Positions 52,353 through 61,421 of a stretch of DNA of 64,000 nt are shown piece by piece; the stretch's first letter is position 1, and each line of letters opens with the position of its first letter. This stretch comes from GCA-2697345 sp049602715. Its GTDB lineage: Bacteria; Pseudomonadota; Alphaproteobacteria; Rhodobacterales; Rhodobacteraceae. The notes below the pieces were generated by a model. That model worked only from the letters and a program-made list of their open reading frames with translations. It had not been told where the DNA came from and did not search any database. Position numbers and translations under genes: made by a program. The stretch covers positions 1-64,000 of the forward strand of contig JBMYRX010000004.1 of the NCBI GenBank assembly GCA_049602715.1, in the 5' to 3' direction.

Positions 52353-53816
52353 TTATTTGTGGGGATTATCTACCTTAGGCCAAAAGTTACTATCACGTTT
52401 TGTGTATGGAATAGATGAGCTATCAAAACTCATTGCACCGGGGCCAGAGACGTGAATGATTTCCTCTGCCACAACATCAAAGCTATTAAAGAAATGATTA
52501 GAGGATTTCACAATAATAGTCCCCATTTTCTCTAGTTCAATTCCAATTTCAAGAAATGGAAGGCGACTGAGGGCTTGATTTCGAAGGTCGTTAACTAGAA
52601 TATTAATATTATTCTCCATCTTCAACCATACCAAATTTCCGAGTGGCATCATAACATCTCCATCTCCCATTGCGTGATGTTGATTGCTCGTTACATTCAT
52701 AATTTCAGCAGTAATATTCAAAGGTAACCCAGATACGGCTCCGTGCTTACCGCCTAAACATAAATCAAGTACGGCACCCTTCCCCGCTGCTTTACAAATT
52801 CTTACAACTCCTGGGTCCCAGAAAATACCGATAGCTACATCGTTCATATTTTTTTCTAAGGCGGCTCTCAACATGAAGGTAGAGTCAGAGGGTGCACCAC
52901 CACCAGAATTATCAGATATATCGGCCAGGACTATTGGATGTTTGTTACTCTCGTGAGCATAAGAAAGTGCTGTGTCAATAGATGGGAAGTCCACCCGAAA
53001 ATCCTCCCGTAAATTCCAAATTTTTTGACCAAACTCGTTTGCTAAATCACTTGCCAAGTCTGGATCATTATCGGTTATCGCCAACATTCTTGTCCCGACG
53101 TCAGGCATATCCCCTGTAGGAAAGCCATGACATAAAGATAAAGAGAGGACGCCCTTTTCCTTTTCTTTTTCTTTCATTTCAGCTACAAAACCCGCCATGG
53201 GCTCAATTGGTGTTCTGTAAAATGCAATCATCTTACAATCCCAGAAACGCATTACGGGTGTAATTTTCTTTTCCGCCGACGCAATCGCTAAATCGTAGAG
53301 CTCATCTGCTCTCTCATCGATATCATCGTGTGGATAATGCTTGAAGAATACTAATAAATTAGCACTGTCCATCATTTTATCTGTTAAGTGACCGTGGAGG
53401 TCTAGCTCTGTTCCAATAATTGTGTCCTTACCAACTATTTTTCTTATTTCAGACATAAGGTCACCCTCACAATCATCGTAGCCTTGTGCAATCATGGCAC
53501 CATGTTGAGATAACAACACGATATCGACAGGGCCTGCGGCTTTTAAATCATCGAGGACCATACCTCTTAATTTCTCGTAAACATGTCTCACAGTGATACC
53601 GGCTGGCATTGCAAAGGTTGACAAGGAACAAATAACTTCGTGTCCATCTTCTTGGGCACGCTTATTCCAAAGATGCATTGGCGAATTGAATAGCTTTGCC
53701 GGTTGGGATAGTGTGTCATGCCTGTAGAAGTAGCATTCCTCAAAGTCCTCCCAACCCGTCGGCATAGGCGCAAATACGTTTGTTTCTGTTCCAAATGAAG
53801 CCATAAAAATTCGCAT
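52353..53816 (-). CDS. M81 family metallopeptidase (MlrC-like)
   Basis: A 487-residue protein of the MlrC (microcystinase C) family. The N-terminal zinc site lies in ELDLHGHLTDKM, with VLLSQHGAMIAQGYDDCEGD before it. The C-terminal signature ADISDNSGGGAPSDST is diagnostic. MlrC proteins open or trim peptide-like compounds, including linear microcystin products, but most relatives have no tested substrate. AAGGAA is 7 nt before the ATG. The neighbours are an amidohydrolase and an AhpD-like gene, consistent with breakdown of an amide compound. Confidence 0.9.
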   Translation of the reverse strand: MRIFMASFGTETNVFAPMPTGWEDFEECYFYRHDTLSQPAKLFNSPMHLWNKRAQEDGHEVICSLSTFAMPAGITVRHVYEKLRGMVLDDLKAAGPVDIVLLSQHGAMIAQGYDDCEGDLMSEIRKIVGKDTIIGTELDLHGHLTDKMMDSANLLVFFKHYPHDDIDERADELYDLAIASAEKKITPVMRFWDCKMIAFYRTPIEPMAGFVAEMKEKEKEKGVLSLSLCHGFPTGDMPDVGTRMLAITDNDPDLASDLANEFGQKIWNLREDFRVDFPSIDTALSYAHESNKHPIVLADISDNSGGGAPSDSTFMLRAALEKNMNDVAIGIFWDPGVVRICKAAGKGAVLDLCLGGKHGAVSGLPLNITAEIMNVTSNQHHAMGDGDVMMPLGNLVWLKMENNINILVNDLRNQALSRLPFLEIGIELEKMGTIIVKSSNHFFNSFDVVAEEIIHVSGPGAMSFDSSSIPYTKRDSNFWPKVDNPHK

Positions 53817-53870
53817 AATAAATTCCTTAATGTCAGTTAGTTTTTCTAATTATTGGTAAAAGTTAAAAGG

Positions 53871-54422
53871 TTAAACACCTGAATGATAGAGCGACGCCTC
53901 CTCCTCCATCTCGAGCTGCATTACATCATTAAATTTATTAAAAAACGTACACAAAGTTATCCGGAAGGTTAACTCAACCATCTGCTCTTCGGTGAAGTGC
54001 TCTCTTAACCCATCAAATTGGCTGTCGGAGACCCTGTTATGATCTTGGGTAACCTGAACAGCGTAGTCGCGTATTAAAAGCTCCAACGGAGTTAAACCTG
54101 GACAATTCAAATTTAAAATATTGTCCACTGTGTCTCGGGGCAGACCTGAGGCCTCTAATTTCGGCCCGTGATGTGCCACGCAATAATCACAACTGTTAAC
54201 TGCTGACACCGCAACAATCGCGATTTCGAGATGGCGTCTCTCAAGAATTGGATTGTCCGCCATTTCTAACAGCATACCCATAATATGCTTTAACGCTATC
54301 GGACGGTGCGCAAATACTTTGGCTTGGTTTGCAAATGGCCCATACTCCTCGACGTAACGCTGATAGACAGGCTGAATATCAGATGGAACTTCCTCGATAC
54401 CGACGCCTCGAACTCTTGCCAT
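53871..54422 (-). CDS. Carboxymuconolactone decarboxylase / AhpD-like protein
   Basis: A 183-residue helical protein of the CMD/AhpD family. The NSCDYCVAHHGPKL motif has the Cys-x2-Cys and His of the alkylhydroperoxidase active site, so a thiol peroxidase role is more likely than lactone decarboxylation. It is 54 bp upstream of the MlrC gene on the same strand and has its own likely promoter. It may protect against peroxides from flavin enzymes in this region (inference). Confidence 0.85.
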   Translation of the reverse strand: MARVRGVGIEEVPSDIQPVYQRYVEEYGPFANQAKVFAHRPIALKHIMGMLLEMADNPILERRHLEIAIVAVSAVNSCDYCVAHHGPKLEASGLPRDTVDNILNLNCPGLTPLELLIRDYAVQVTQDHNRVSDSQFDGLREHFTEEQMVELTFRITLCTFFNKFNDVMQLEMEEEASLYHSGV

Positions 54423-54473
54423 GTGTTTCTCCTACGAAGTCCGCTAATACGTAAAACCATTTTCATGACACAT

Positions 54474-54518
54474 TATCATGATACAAAATTAAATTACCGT
54501 ATGGTTGAGTAAGGTCAA
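54474..54518 (-). promoter_or_regulatory. Promoter and palindrome upstream of the AhpD-like gene
   Basis: On the minus strand TTGACC (54518-54513) and TAATTT (54496-54491) are 16 nt apart. A perfect palindrome TATCATGATA (54474-54483) lies just downstream of the predicted -10. No coding frame is seen between this and the DMT gene to the right. Confidence 0.4.
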
Positions 54519-54649
54519 GTTGAAATATATATATTATATACCTAACGAACTTATTAACTTAAAGCCTAATGAAGAAATTTATTTTGCACTTAAGGTTAAC
54601 GATTAATTTTTTTACTCAAATTGAAAAAAAATATATAACAAATAACCAA

Positions 54650-55543
54650 TCACTTTTTTGACTGATGCAATTCTGACAGAGTATTAAAAATCACTGATAA
54701 AATAACAATCAATCCGCCAATAATAGTCCACTGGGTTGGAACTTCGTTTATAAAAAGCCAAACCCAAATAGGACCCAATGTAAATTCTAATAGCATAAAA
54801 AAGGTTAACTCTGCTGCTAAAAGATGTCTTGATGAAATAATGAATAAAGCGTTACTAAAACCCGCGACAATACCTCCTAAAGTAAAACATAGAATTAAAT
54901 CATAAATTGGGACACTTACGTTACCTGACTTAACAAACAAGACAATCAAAATAACTATTAAACTGGAAACTACAAAAGTCGGCAACATATCAACCGATCT
55001 ATTACGGCGAATAATCGTTGCGTAGCCAGAAAAACCTAGAGCACAAAGGAAAGCCATGAGATTTCCAAAGACGGTTCCGAACGAAAATCCCTCTAAAATC
55101 ATTATAAATATGCCAATCGCCGCAAAAACCATAGCAATGAATGTGGATTGCTTTATTTTTTCTCTTAAAAAGAACCAAGCAAAAGCTGCTGTGATGAAAG
55201 GGATTGAACTTAGTGTGAAAAGTGTAGCAGCAACAGTCGTATTGGTAATAGCTTGCAAGAAAGCAATCCCAGCGAAAGCAAGTAAAAATCCAGCAATTAT
55301 ACCAAACCAACCGATACCAGAAAACTGACGGAGCGTAGACTTTCTATACCTAAAAACTAAAACAAGCCCTATCGCCATAGCGAAAGCGATAGATCTGTAA
55401 AAATTTATTTGCCAGGTATCAGCTGTTTCAATATTACGGATAATTAATCCACCAAAGCTTATTACTGTTGAACTGATTATCATCAATATCATCGCATACA
55501 GGCGTCTTGGAGTTGGTTGTATATACTCATTACTGTATGTCAT
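54650..55543 (-). CDS. DMT superfamily transporter (EamA domain)
   Basis: A 297-residue inner-membrane protein with about 10 helices in two EamA repeats: first around AIAFLQAITNTTVAATLFTLSSIPFI with FFLREKIKQSTFIA, second around FNALFIISS-like FSNALFIISSRHLLAAEL with EFTLGPIWVWLFINE. Members export amino acids or other metabolites, but the substrate cannot be assigned. It stands alone, with AT-rich gaps of 227 and 154 bp on its two sides that hold nothing else I can identify. Confidence 0.88.
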   Translation of the reverse strand: MTYSNEYIQPTPRRLYAMILMIISSTVISFGGLIIRNIETADTWQINFYRSIAFAMAIGLVLVFRYRKSTLRQFSGIGWFGIIAGFLLAFAGIAFLQAITNTTVAATLFTLSSIPFITAAFAWFFLREKIKQSTFIAMVFAAIGIFIMILEGFSFGTVFGNLMAFLCALGFSGYATIIRRNRSVDMLPTFVVSSLIVILIVLFVKSGNVSVPIYDLILCFTLGGIVAGFSNALFIISSRHLLAAELTFFMLLEFTLGPIWVWLFINEVPTQWTIIGGLIVILSVIFNTLSELHQSKK

Positions 55544-55697
55544 CAGGGAACAGTATTAACTCCAAGGTAAGGTGCTATATTAAATGCGACAAAAAAAGGT
55601 CGTTTATATTCTTTTAAAAAAATTTACTTTACAATAAAAGTAGATTTAATATTAAAATGATTAATTATCAATTAATTAAATACCATACTTAATGTAT

Positions 55698-56285
55698 TTA
55701 AACTCCTTTTAAGAAAAGAGTTACTGCAAAGTTTGCATACTCTTTTCTACCTTTAATTCCTCTCCCACCGTTCCATGTATAATACCAGTTCAACATACCA
55801 AATAATGACATTGTTGCCATTCTCAAACCTTTATCGTCATTAGAAAATTTTGTTGGACGCACTTCACTAATAATCTTTGACACGTAAGAAACGAGCTTAC
55901 GCATGTGGGCTATTAATATTTCCTGATCTGCAATCTCCAATTGCCCTATAGCATTGATTTGTAATTCATGAACGGCGTCATTACCTTGATACTGTACTAA
56001 AATTTCCTCGACGATGTACGCCAAGTAATCTTCCGCTGATAGGTTTCCCCTCGTAAGGTTAAGAACATGACAAGATAGTTGAGACAAATGCTGATCAAGA
56101 ATGGCGAACAAAATACCATTTTTACTTGGGAAATAATGATAGAGCGTAGCTTTTGAGTAGCCACACTCCTCTGCAACCTGCGCCATTGAGGCCCTATCAA
56201 AGCCAACTTCAGCAAAAACCTTACTGGATATTGCTAATATTGAGTCACGTTTCTGTTGATGGTTTTTCGAAACCGTTCTAGCCAT
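55698..56285 (-). CDS. paaR: TetR family regulator, probable phenylacetate repressor
   Basis: A 195-residue TetR protein with an N-terminal helix-turn-helix (RASMAQVAEECGYSKATLYH, then YFPSKNGIL) and a variable ligand domain. It is the last gene of the paa cluster, 2 bp after paaK, so it is co-expressed with it. TetR-type PaaR proteins repress paa genes and release DNA with phenylacetyl-CoA. An operator-like sequence of TetR type overlaps the paaA promoter (62478-62491), which supports this role. Confidence 0.82.
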   Translation of the reverse strand: MARTVSKNHQQKRDSILAISSKVFAEVGFDRASMAQVAEECGYSKATLYHYFPSKNGILFAILDQHLSQLSCHVLNLTRGNLSAEDYLAYIVEEILVQYQGNDAVHELQINAIGQLEIADQEILIAHMRKLVSYVSKIISEVRPTKFSNDDKGLRMATMSLFGMLNWYYTWNGGRGIKGRKEYANFAVTLFLKGV

Positions 56286-56287
56286 TA

Positions 56288-57586
56288 CTAAGTCTTTACC
56301 CGATGATCAATAATGCGTACTGCCTTACCCTCAGATCTTGGAATTTCCCCAGGCTTTCTGATACTTATTGCTGTGGAGACCCCAATAACATCTTTGATTT
56401 TTGACGATAATACCGTGGATAGCTCGTTAGCCTTACTTTCATCGAGAGCTTCCACATGAACTATCATTTGGTCTAATCGCTCAACCCTTGCCAACTCTAT
56501 CTGAAAGTGAGGAGCTAAACCGTTTGTTGATAATATTTGCTCTTCAATTTGAGTTGGAAAGACGTTAACACCTCGGAGAATAATCATATCATCGGAACGG
56601 CCCGTTACTTTATCCATTCGACGCATAGAGCGGGCTGTTCCCGGTCTTAACGTAGTCAAATCACGTGTTCTATACCGTATTAATGGAAAAGCTTCTTTTG
56701 TTAATGATGTAAACAGTAATTCTCCATACGAGCCGTCGGGCAAACTATCCCCTGTTTTAGGCTCAATAATTTCCGGATAAAAATGATCCTCCCAAATATG
56801 AAGTCCATCTTTTGACTCAACGCACTCATTAGCTACGCCAGGGCCCATTACTTCAGACAACCCGTAGATATCGACAGCATGCATATCAAACGCACTTTCA
56901 ATTTCTTTTCGCATCGCATTTGTCCAAGGTTCAGCTCCAAAAATACCAACCTCCAATGAACACTCTCTTGGATCAAAACCACTTTTCTTAAACTCATCTA
57001 ATATATTTAAAATATAGGATGGTGTAACCATGATTGTACTCGGACGAAAATCATTAATTAGAGTTACTTGCCGTGCAGTCATCCCCCCAGATACTGGAAC
57101 AACAGTGCAGCCAAGCTCTTCGGCTCCGTAATGAGCTCCCAACCCGCCAGTAAAAAGACCGTACCCATACGCGATATGAACCATATCACCCTGTTTTGTA
57201 CCGGAAGCGCGCATTGACCTAGCCATTACTTGAGACCAAACCTGAATATCGTTTTTTGTGTATCCAACAACTGTTGGCTTTCCAGTTGTTCCTGAACTAG
57301 CATGAATACGCGAAATTTTATTCTGGGGCACCGCAAACATACCGAAGGGGTAATTATCTCTTAAATCTTGCTTCGTGGTGAAGGGAAATTTCTTTATATC
57401 CTCCAAATATTTCAAATGATCTGGGTGAGCCTCAACTGAGTCGAACTTTTTTTTATAAAATGGGACATTGTTATAGGCATGCCTAAGTGACCACTTCATT
57501 CTATCTAGTTGAAGTGAAATAATTTCATCTAAAGAGGCAACTTCGATAGGATCAAGTGTTTTGGAATTAGCTGTTAAGTCTTTCAT
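56288..57586 (-). CDS. paaK: Phenylacetate-CoA ligase
   Basis: Activates phenylacetate to phenylacetyl-CoA with ATP, the first step of the pathway. The 432-residue product matches the family length: ARIHASSGTTGKPTVVGYTK without the leading insert of other ligases, IYGLSEVMGPGVANEC, and RYRTRDLTTL. The open frame extends upstream into paaI, but those residues are not PaaK-like. ATG 57586 has GAGG about 6 nt before it and gives the normal start MKDLTAN. It is followed by the TetR regulator. Confidence 0.95.
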   Translation of the reverse strand: MKDLTANSKTLDPIEVASLDEIISLQLDRMKWSLRHAYNNVPFYKKKFDSVEAHPDHLKYLEDIKKFPFTTKQDLRDNYPFGMFAVPQNKISRIHASSGTTGKPTVVGYTKNDIQVWSQVMARSMRASGTKQGDMVHIAYGYGLFTGGLGAHYGAEELGCTVVPVSGGMTARQVTLINDFRPSTIMVTPSYILNILDEFKKSGFDPRECSLEVGIFGAEPWTNAMRKEIESAFDMHAVDIYGLSEVMGPGVANECVESKDGLHIWEDHFYPEIIEPKTGDSLPDGSYGELLFTSLTKEAFPLIRYRTRDLTTLRPGTARSMRRMDKVTGRSDDMIILRGVNVFPTQIEEQILSTNGLAPHFQIELARVERLDQMIVHVEALDESKANELSTVLSSKIKDVIGVSTAISIRKPGEIPRSEGKAVRIIDHRVKT

Positions 57587-57608
57587 TTTTTCCTCATAAA
57601 AATCTTTC

Positions 57609-58028
57609 TTAAAATAAAGTGCCCTCAATTCTGCGAGAGAAACCTCGCATTTCAACACATGTTTTGCCCTCTTGATTGTTAACAGAGACATCATAAATTC
57701 CAGAACTTCGTCCACGACTAACTTCTCGCGCTTGCGCTCTTAATGTATCCCCAAAAGAAACAGGCCTTATATAACTAATCATGTTATGTTGAGCGACACA
57801 CAATTCATTATAACTATTACAAGCAAACGCAAAGGCGCTATCTGCTAGCCCAAAACTCACGGCTCCATGGCAATTTCCATGCCCATTACAATGATGTCTT
57901 TCTATACTTAAAATTAGTTCAGCATAACCTGGTCCAATATTTTCTATACGCATACCAAACCATTTAGAAGCGGCATCATTTTCCCACATAACCTTTGATG
58001 ATTTTTCAGCAATTTCCTGTGGATCCAT
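57609..58028 (-). CDS. paaI: Hydroxyphenylacetyl-CoA thioesterase
   Basis: A hot-dog-fold thioesterase that releases CoA from dead-end ring-hydroxylated phenylacetyl-CoA. The 139-residue protein has the GNCHGAVSFGLADSAFAFACN segment (read in two parts: GNCHGAVSFG, then LADSAFAFACN) with the catalytic Asp, and YIRPVSFGDTL. Upstream in-frame residues belong to no thioesterase; ATG 58028 with GGAGGG upstream gives the usual 140-residue size. It starts one base after the paaG stop and precedes paaK by 22 bp. Confidence 0.93.
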   Translation of the reverse strand: MDPQEIAEKSSKVMWENDAASKWFGMRIENIGPGYAELILSIERHHCNGHGNCHGAVSFGLADSAFAFACNSYNELCVAQHNMISYIRPVSFGDTLRAQAREVSRGRSSGIYDVSVNNQEGKTCVEMRGFSRRIEGTLF

Positions 58029-58029
58029 A

Positions 58030-58836
58030 CTAATTCCCTCCAAAATTTGGAACTCGTTTCTCCGAAAATGCCCGAATCCCCTCTTTATAATCATTAGTTC
58101 GACCACAAATTCCTTGTGATTTCGCTTCTTGAATAAGGTGATCATTAAAATCTTGATTTGCCGCAGATTGGATGTTCTCTTTAGTAAGTCCCAATCCAAC
58201 ACTAGCACCACTTGCCAATTCAACGCCTATTTTTTTTGCCTCTTTAAGAAACTCGTTTTCTGGATATGTTTTCCAAATTAATCCCCATTCCTCTGCCTGT
58301 TTGGCACTCACCGGACAGGCCGTCATAGTCAAGGCCTTTGCACGAGCTTCACCAACTAGACGAGGTAAAAGCCAACTGCCACCTGCATCCGGAACAAGTC
58401 CCACTTTTGAAAAACTTTGGATAAATCTAGCGGTTTCATTAGCTATAACTATATCACAAGCCAAGGCTAGGTTTGCTCCAGCTCCTGCCGCTACTCCATT
58501 TACTGCGCAAATAACAGGCTTATTGATAGCACGTATAAGAGTGACGAGAGGATTATAGAAGTTGGTTAATGTTTTCTCTAAATCAGGTTCCTCAGTAAGC
58601 TTATCGGGATGGCGATCTCCTAAATCTTGGCCTGCACAAAAAGCCCTGCCAGAGCCCGAAATCATTATTGCACGGACTTTATCGTCATCTCGAGCAATCT
58701 CTAAACAGTCATATAGGTTTTTGTGCATTTCAATATTAAACGCATTTAATTTCTCAGGTCGATTTAAGTAAATTTCGAGTAACTTACTATCTAACTTTTT
58801 TATAATTGTACCAGAATTACTCATATTATTTTCCAT
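58030..58836 (-). CDS. paaG: 1,2-epoxyphenylacetyl-CoA isomerase (enoyl-CoA hydratase family)
   Basis: A crotonase-fold enzyme of 268 residues that turns the ring epoxide into the oxepin-CoA. CAGQDLGDRHP, the oxyanion-hole region AVNGVAAGAGANLALACD, and SKVGLVPDAGGSWLLPRLVG with the catalytic Asp are the PaaG pattern. It lies 5 bp after paaE. Two starts are possible: ATG 58836 and ATG 58824, the latter with a weak GGAAA. Crotonases are hard to tell apart, but the context makes PaaG the best call. Confidence 0.9.
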   Translation of the reverse strand: MENNMSNSGTIIKKLDSKLLEIYLNRPEKLNAFNIEMHKNLYDCLEIARDDDKVRAIMISGSGRAFCAGQDLGDRHPDKLTEEPDLEKTLTNFYNPLVTLIRAINKPVICAVNGVAAGAGANLALACDIVIANETARFIQSFSKVGLVPDAGGSWLLPRLVGEARAKALTMTACPVSAKQAEEWGLIWKTYPENEFLKEAKKIGVELASGASVGLGLTKENIQSAANQDFNDHLIQEAKSQGICGRTNDYKEGIRAFSEKRVPNFGGN

Positions 58837-58841
58837 TTTGA

Positions 58842-59909
58842 CTAGTGAATTTCATCATACGTTATTGTGATCGTCTCTGAAGTGGGTCGTAGTTGACAAC
58901 TTAAAGCAAATCCTGCTTGGACTTCATAATCTTCTAAAGAATGATTTACTTCCATCTCGCCACTCCCCTCAACAATTTTACAACGACATGAAGAACATAT
59001 TCCACCCAAACAGGAATATGGAGCATCTAGATTGGACTTTCTCGCCGCGTCTAAAAGTGATTGGTTAGAATTCAAGGAAACTTTGTGTGCAACCCCATCT
59101 AAAATCACTATTGCAGTAGTTTGTTTCAGATTAGGTTTTATTGTTTTAACTGTATTTTGTTTTTTACGTTTAGTGGCGGTAAAGAGTTCGTAAAATATTT
59201 TCTGTTTACTTACCCCCATTACTTCCAGCTTACTTTTTATATCTCTGACCATCATTTCAGGACCACATAGAAATGCACAATCTATTTTATGGCCTGCGCC
59301 CCATATATTCAGTATACCTTCAAGTTTTTCACTGGTAATTCTACCGGAAAATAGATCAATTTCTTGTTGAGTTGACGATAGCACATGAACAACAGTTAAT
59401 CTCTCCAGAAAGGTATTTTTAAGATCTTCAATTCGTTCCCTAAACATAATGCTGGCGGGCGTTTTATTACCATAAATAAGGGTTACTTTAGAATTTAAAT
59501 CTTTTGATAAGAATGTTTCTACATGACTAATCACGGGTGTAATTCCACTTCCAGCTGCAACTCCTAGCATATGTGAAGAGTTATCTTTTAATGGAAGAGT
59601 AAAATTTCCAGAAGGCGGAAGTACATCTAACACATCCCCAACTTTTAAATTTTGATTAGCAAATGCCGAAAATGCACCGCCATCGACTTCTTTCACCCCT
59701 ATTTTTAAGTCTTCAGAGCCTTCAGGCGTACATATTGAATAACATCTACGAAGGCTTTCTCCATCAAACTCATGTTGAATTGTAACGTACTGCCCGGCCC
59801 GGAATTGAAATAGACTCTTCAATTCATCCTTTAGCCCTAACGTCACAATAACTGACTTGGAAGTTCCTCGTTCGATATGTTTCACCGGCAATGAATGCAA
59901 TTTCTTCAT
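58842..59909 (-). CDS. paaE: Phenylacetyl-CoA epoxidase reductase subunit
   Basis: Passes electrons from NADPH to the PaaABC oxygenase. The 355-residue protein has an N-terminal FAD/NADPH reductase module (RRCYSICT, LGVAAGSGITPVISH) and a C-terminal plant-type [2Fe-2S] ferredoxin (YSCLGGICSSCRC, then LSCQL). The open frame continues 68 codons upstream through paaD, but ATG 59909 gives the normal PaaE length and lies 10 bp after the paaD stop. Confidence 0.94.
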   Translation of the reverse strand: MKKLHSLPVKHIERGTSKSVIVTLGLKDELKSLFQFRAGQYVTIQHEFDGESLRRCYSICTPEGSEDLKIGVKEVDGGAFSAFANQNLKVGDVLDVLPPSGNFTLPLKDNSSHMLGVAAGSGITPVISHVETFLSKDLNSKVTLIYGNKTPASIMFRERIEDLKNTFLERLTVVHVLSSTQQEIDLFSGRITSEKLEGILNIWGAGHKIDCAFLCGPEMMVRDIKSKLEVMGVSKQKIFYELFTATKRKKQNTVKTIKPNLKQTTAIVILDGVAHKVSLNSNQSLLDAARKSNLDAPYSCLGGICSSCRCKIVEGSGEMEVNHSLEDYEVQAGFALSCQLRPTSETITITYDEIH

Positions 59910-59919
59910 AATTATAACC

Positions 59920-60375
59920 CTAAAGACATTTAAAGTAATTAAAAGGCTCGAGGCAATCTTCGCAACGCCATAAGGATTGACAAGGCGTAGAACCAAACTG
60001 ACTAATTTGAGATATATTTTTACTTTTACATTGTGGGCATTCTTTTGGGCCAGATGAGCTAGTGCTGGGCGGTGCAATACCATATTCGAGTAGCTTTTTT
60101 CTCCCTTCATCACTCATCCAATCGGTCGTCCAATTGGGCGTGAGAACATTTTGAATATTAAACTTTTCTACCTCTGCATTTTTTAAAGCGTCCGATATCA
60201 TTTCTTTAATAATGCTAGTAGCGGGGCAACCTGAGTAGGTTGGGGTTACATCAATTTCAAAACCAAAAGCTCCGAGCCGTATATCACGAATAACACCTAA
60301 ATCTCCAAGAGTTAGTACGGGAATCTCTGGATCTGGTACAGCTTCAACAATTGATCTAATCGAAACAATATCCAT
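59920..60375 (-). CDS. paaD: Phenylacetyl-CoA epoxidase accessory protein PaaD
   Basis: A 151-residue MIP18-family (DUF59) protein with an extra C-terminal zinc ribbon, needed for maturation of the epoxidase system (iron-sulfur or di-iron assembly). DPEIPVLTLGDLGVIRDI and TYSGCPAT are the DUF59 part; CPQCKSKN and WRCEDC give four Cys of the zinc site. It is also named PaaJ in some annotations. It lies between paaC (3 bp) and paaE. Confidence 0.93.
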   Translation of the reverse strand: MDIVSIRSIVEAVPDPEIPVLTLGDLGVIRDIRLGAFGFEIDVTPTYSGCPATSIIKEMISDALKNAEVEKFNIQNVLTPNWTTDWMSDEGRKKLLEYGIAPPSTSSSGPKECPQCKSKNISQISQFGSTPCQSLWRCEDCLEPFNYFKCL

Positions 60376-60378
60376 ATA

Positions 60379-61131
60379 TCACCACTCACAATTTGGAAAA
60401 GAGCGCTGGAGGTATTGCATTTCAGCCAAGATGAACCCTAATTCCTCTGTGTGGTGCCCTATGTTTGCCCCTTTATGGAAAAACCTATTATCAGGAACGT
60501 TCAATGAGGCCAATTTACAGTCACCCGATATGGTTCCCAGAATAGTTTCTCTTAATGAGGATGGTAGCGGAGAAATCCCAAGATCAAAAAGTTTTTTGTC
60601 CAAATCAGAATCTTCAAATAAATTTCCAAAGTAAGGCCAGAGAGAATCTATCGCTGACTGGATTTTAGTGTGACTTTCTTCAGTGCCGTATCCTAATTTA
60701 ATAATTAAATTACGAGATCTTTCCCGATGGTATTCAACTTCTACCAAAGCCTTTGATGAAATTTCAACTATCGTTGAATCAGTTCCTACTTTTAAATGAT
60801 TGAGCTGCTCGAGATGCCAAACATCGAAAAAATATTGCCTAACTAAAGTTACTGCAAAGTCTGAATTTGGTCGCTCACATAGTAATGAATTACGAAAATC
60901 AATGGCATCACGCAAAAAAGCGAGTTTATCAGCCGTCTGACCGTTTCCGTCTAGACTTGCCACAAAATTTAACCACATTTGAGCATGCCCCATCAAATCT
61001 AAAGATACGTTCGCAAATGCTATATCTTCCTCTAGTGTTGGGGTATGCCCGCACCACTTTGAGTTTTGTTGTGCTAATATCAAAGCATTATCACCCATTT
61101 TCAGCGCTAAAGATCGGCGAGGGTCTATCAT
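60379..61131 (-). CDS. paaC: Phenylacetyl-CoA epoxidase subunit C
   Basis: The structural, non-catalytic ferritin-like subunit that pairs with PaaA, 250 residues. Helical segments such as DIAFANVSLDLMGHAQMWLN, DFAVTLVRQYFFDVWHLEQL and GHHTEELGFILAEMQYLQR follow the PaaC pattern. It overlaps paaB by 4 bp and is followed after 3 bp by paaD. Confidence 0.95.
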   Translation of the reverse strand: MIDPRRSLALKMGDNALILAQQNSKWCGHTPTLEEDIAFANVSLDLMGHAQMWLNFVASLDGNGQTADKLAFLRDAIDFRNSLLCERPNSDFAVTLVRQYFFDVWHLEQLNHLKVGTDSTIVEISSKALVEVEYHRERSRNLIIKLGYGTEESHTKIQSAIDSLWPYFGNLFEDSDLDKKLFDLGISPLPSSLRETILGTISGDCKLASLNVPDNRFFHKGANIGHHTEELGFILAEMQYLQRSFPNCEW

Positions 61132-61412
61132 ATTTTTTCGACCTCATCTGGAATTTGATAAAAGCTTGGGTGACGATAAACTTTATCCTTGGATGCCTCA
61201 AAGAGAGGCCCCTTTTTTGAAGGAATGGATGCTGTTATTTGACTCGACTGGACCACCCAAATGCTTAGACCTTCATTACGCCTGGTGTAAACGTCCCTAG
61301 CATTATTCATAGCAGTCTCAGAATCGGTTGCATGCAATGAACCGACATGTCTGTGTGCGGTCCCGTGTTGGCCTCTTATAAAAACCTCCCAAAGAGGCCA
61401 CTCTTCATTCAT
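61128..61412 (-). CDS. paaB: Phenylacetyl-CoA epoxidase subunit B
   Basis: A small 94-residue subunit that bridges PaaA-PaaC dimers in the epoxidase. WPLWEVFIRGQHGTAHRHVG followed by SLHATDSETAMNNARDVYT is the characteristic PaaB sequence and the length is normal. It lies between paaA (9 bp) and paaC (4-bp overlap). Confidence 0.96.
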   Translation of the reverse strand: MNEEWPLWEVFIRGQHGTAHRHVGSLHATDSETAMNNARDVYTRRNEGLSIWVVQSSQITASIPSKKGPLFEASKDKVYRHPSFYQIPDEVEKI

Positions 61413-61421
61413 TGAAATACC

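Noticed and set aside
57587..57715. N-terminal extension of PaaK into paaI
   Set aside because: PaaK length and N-terminus fit ATG 57586 with GAGG upstream; the extension overlaps paaI.
58029..58223. N-terminal extension of PaaI into paaG
   Set aside because: It overlaps the end of paaG, and ATG 58028 with GGAGGG gives the normal 140-residue PaaI.
59910..60113. N-terminal extension of PaaE into paaD
   Set aside because: It overlaps the zinc-ribbon part of paaD. PaaE of 355 residues from ATG 59909 is the family size.
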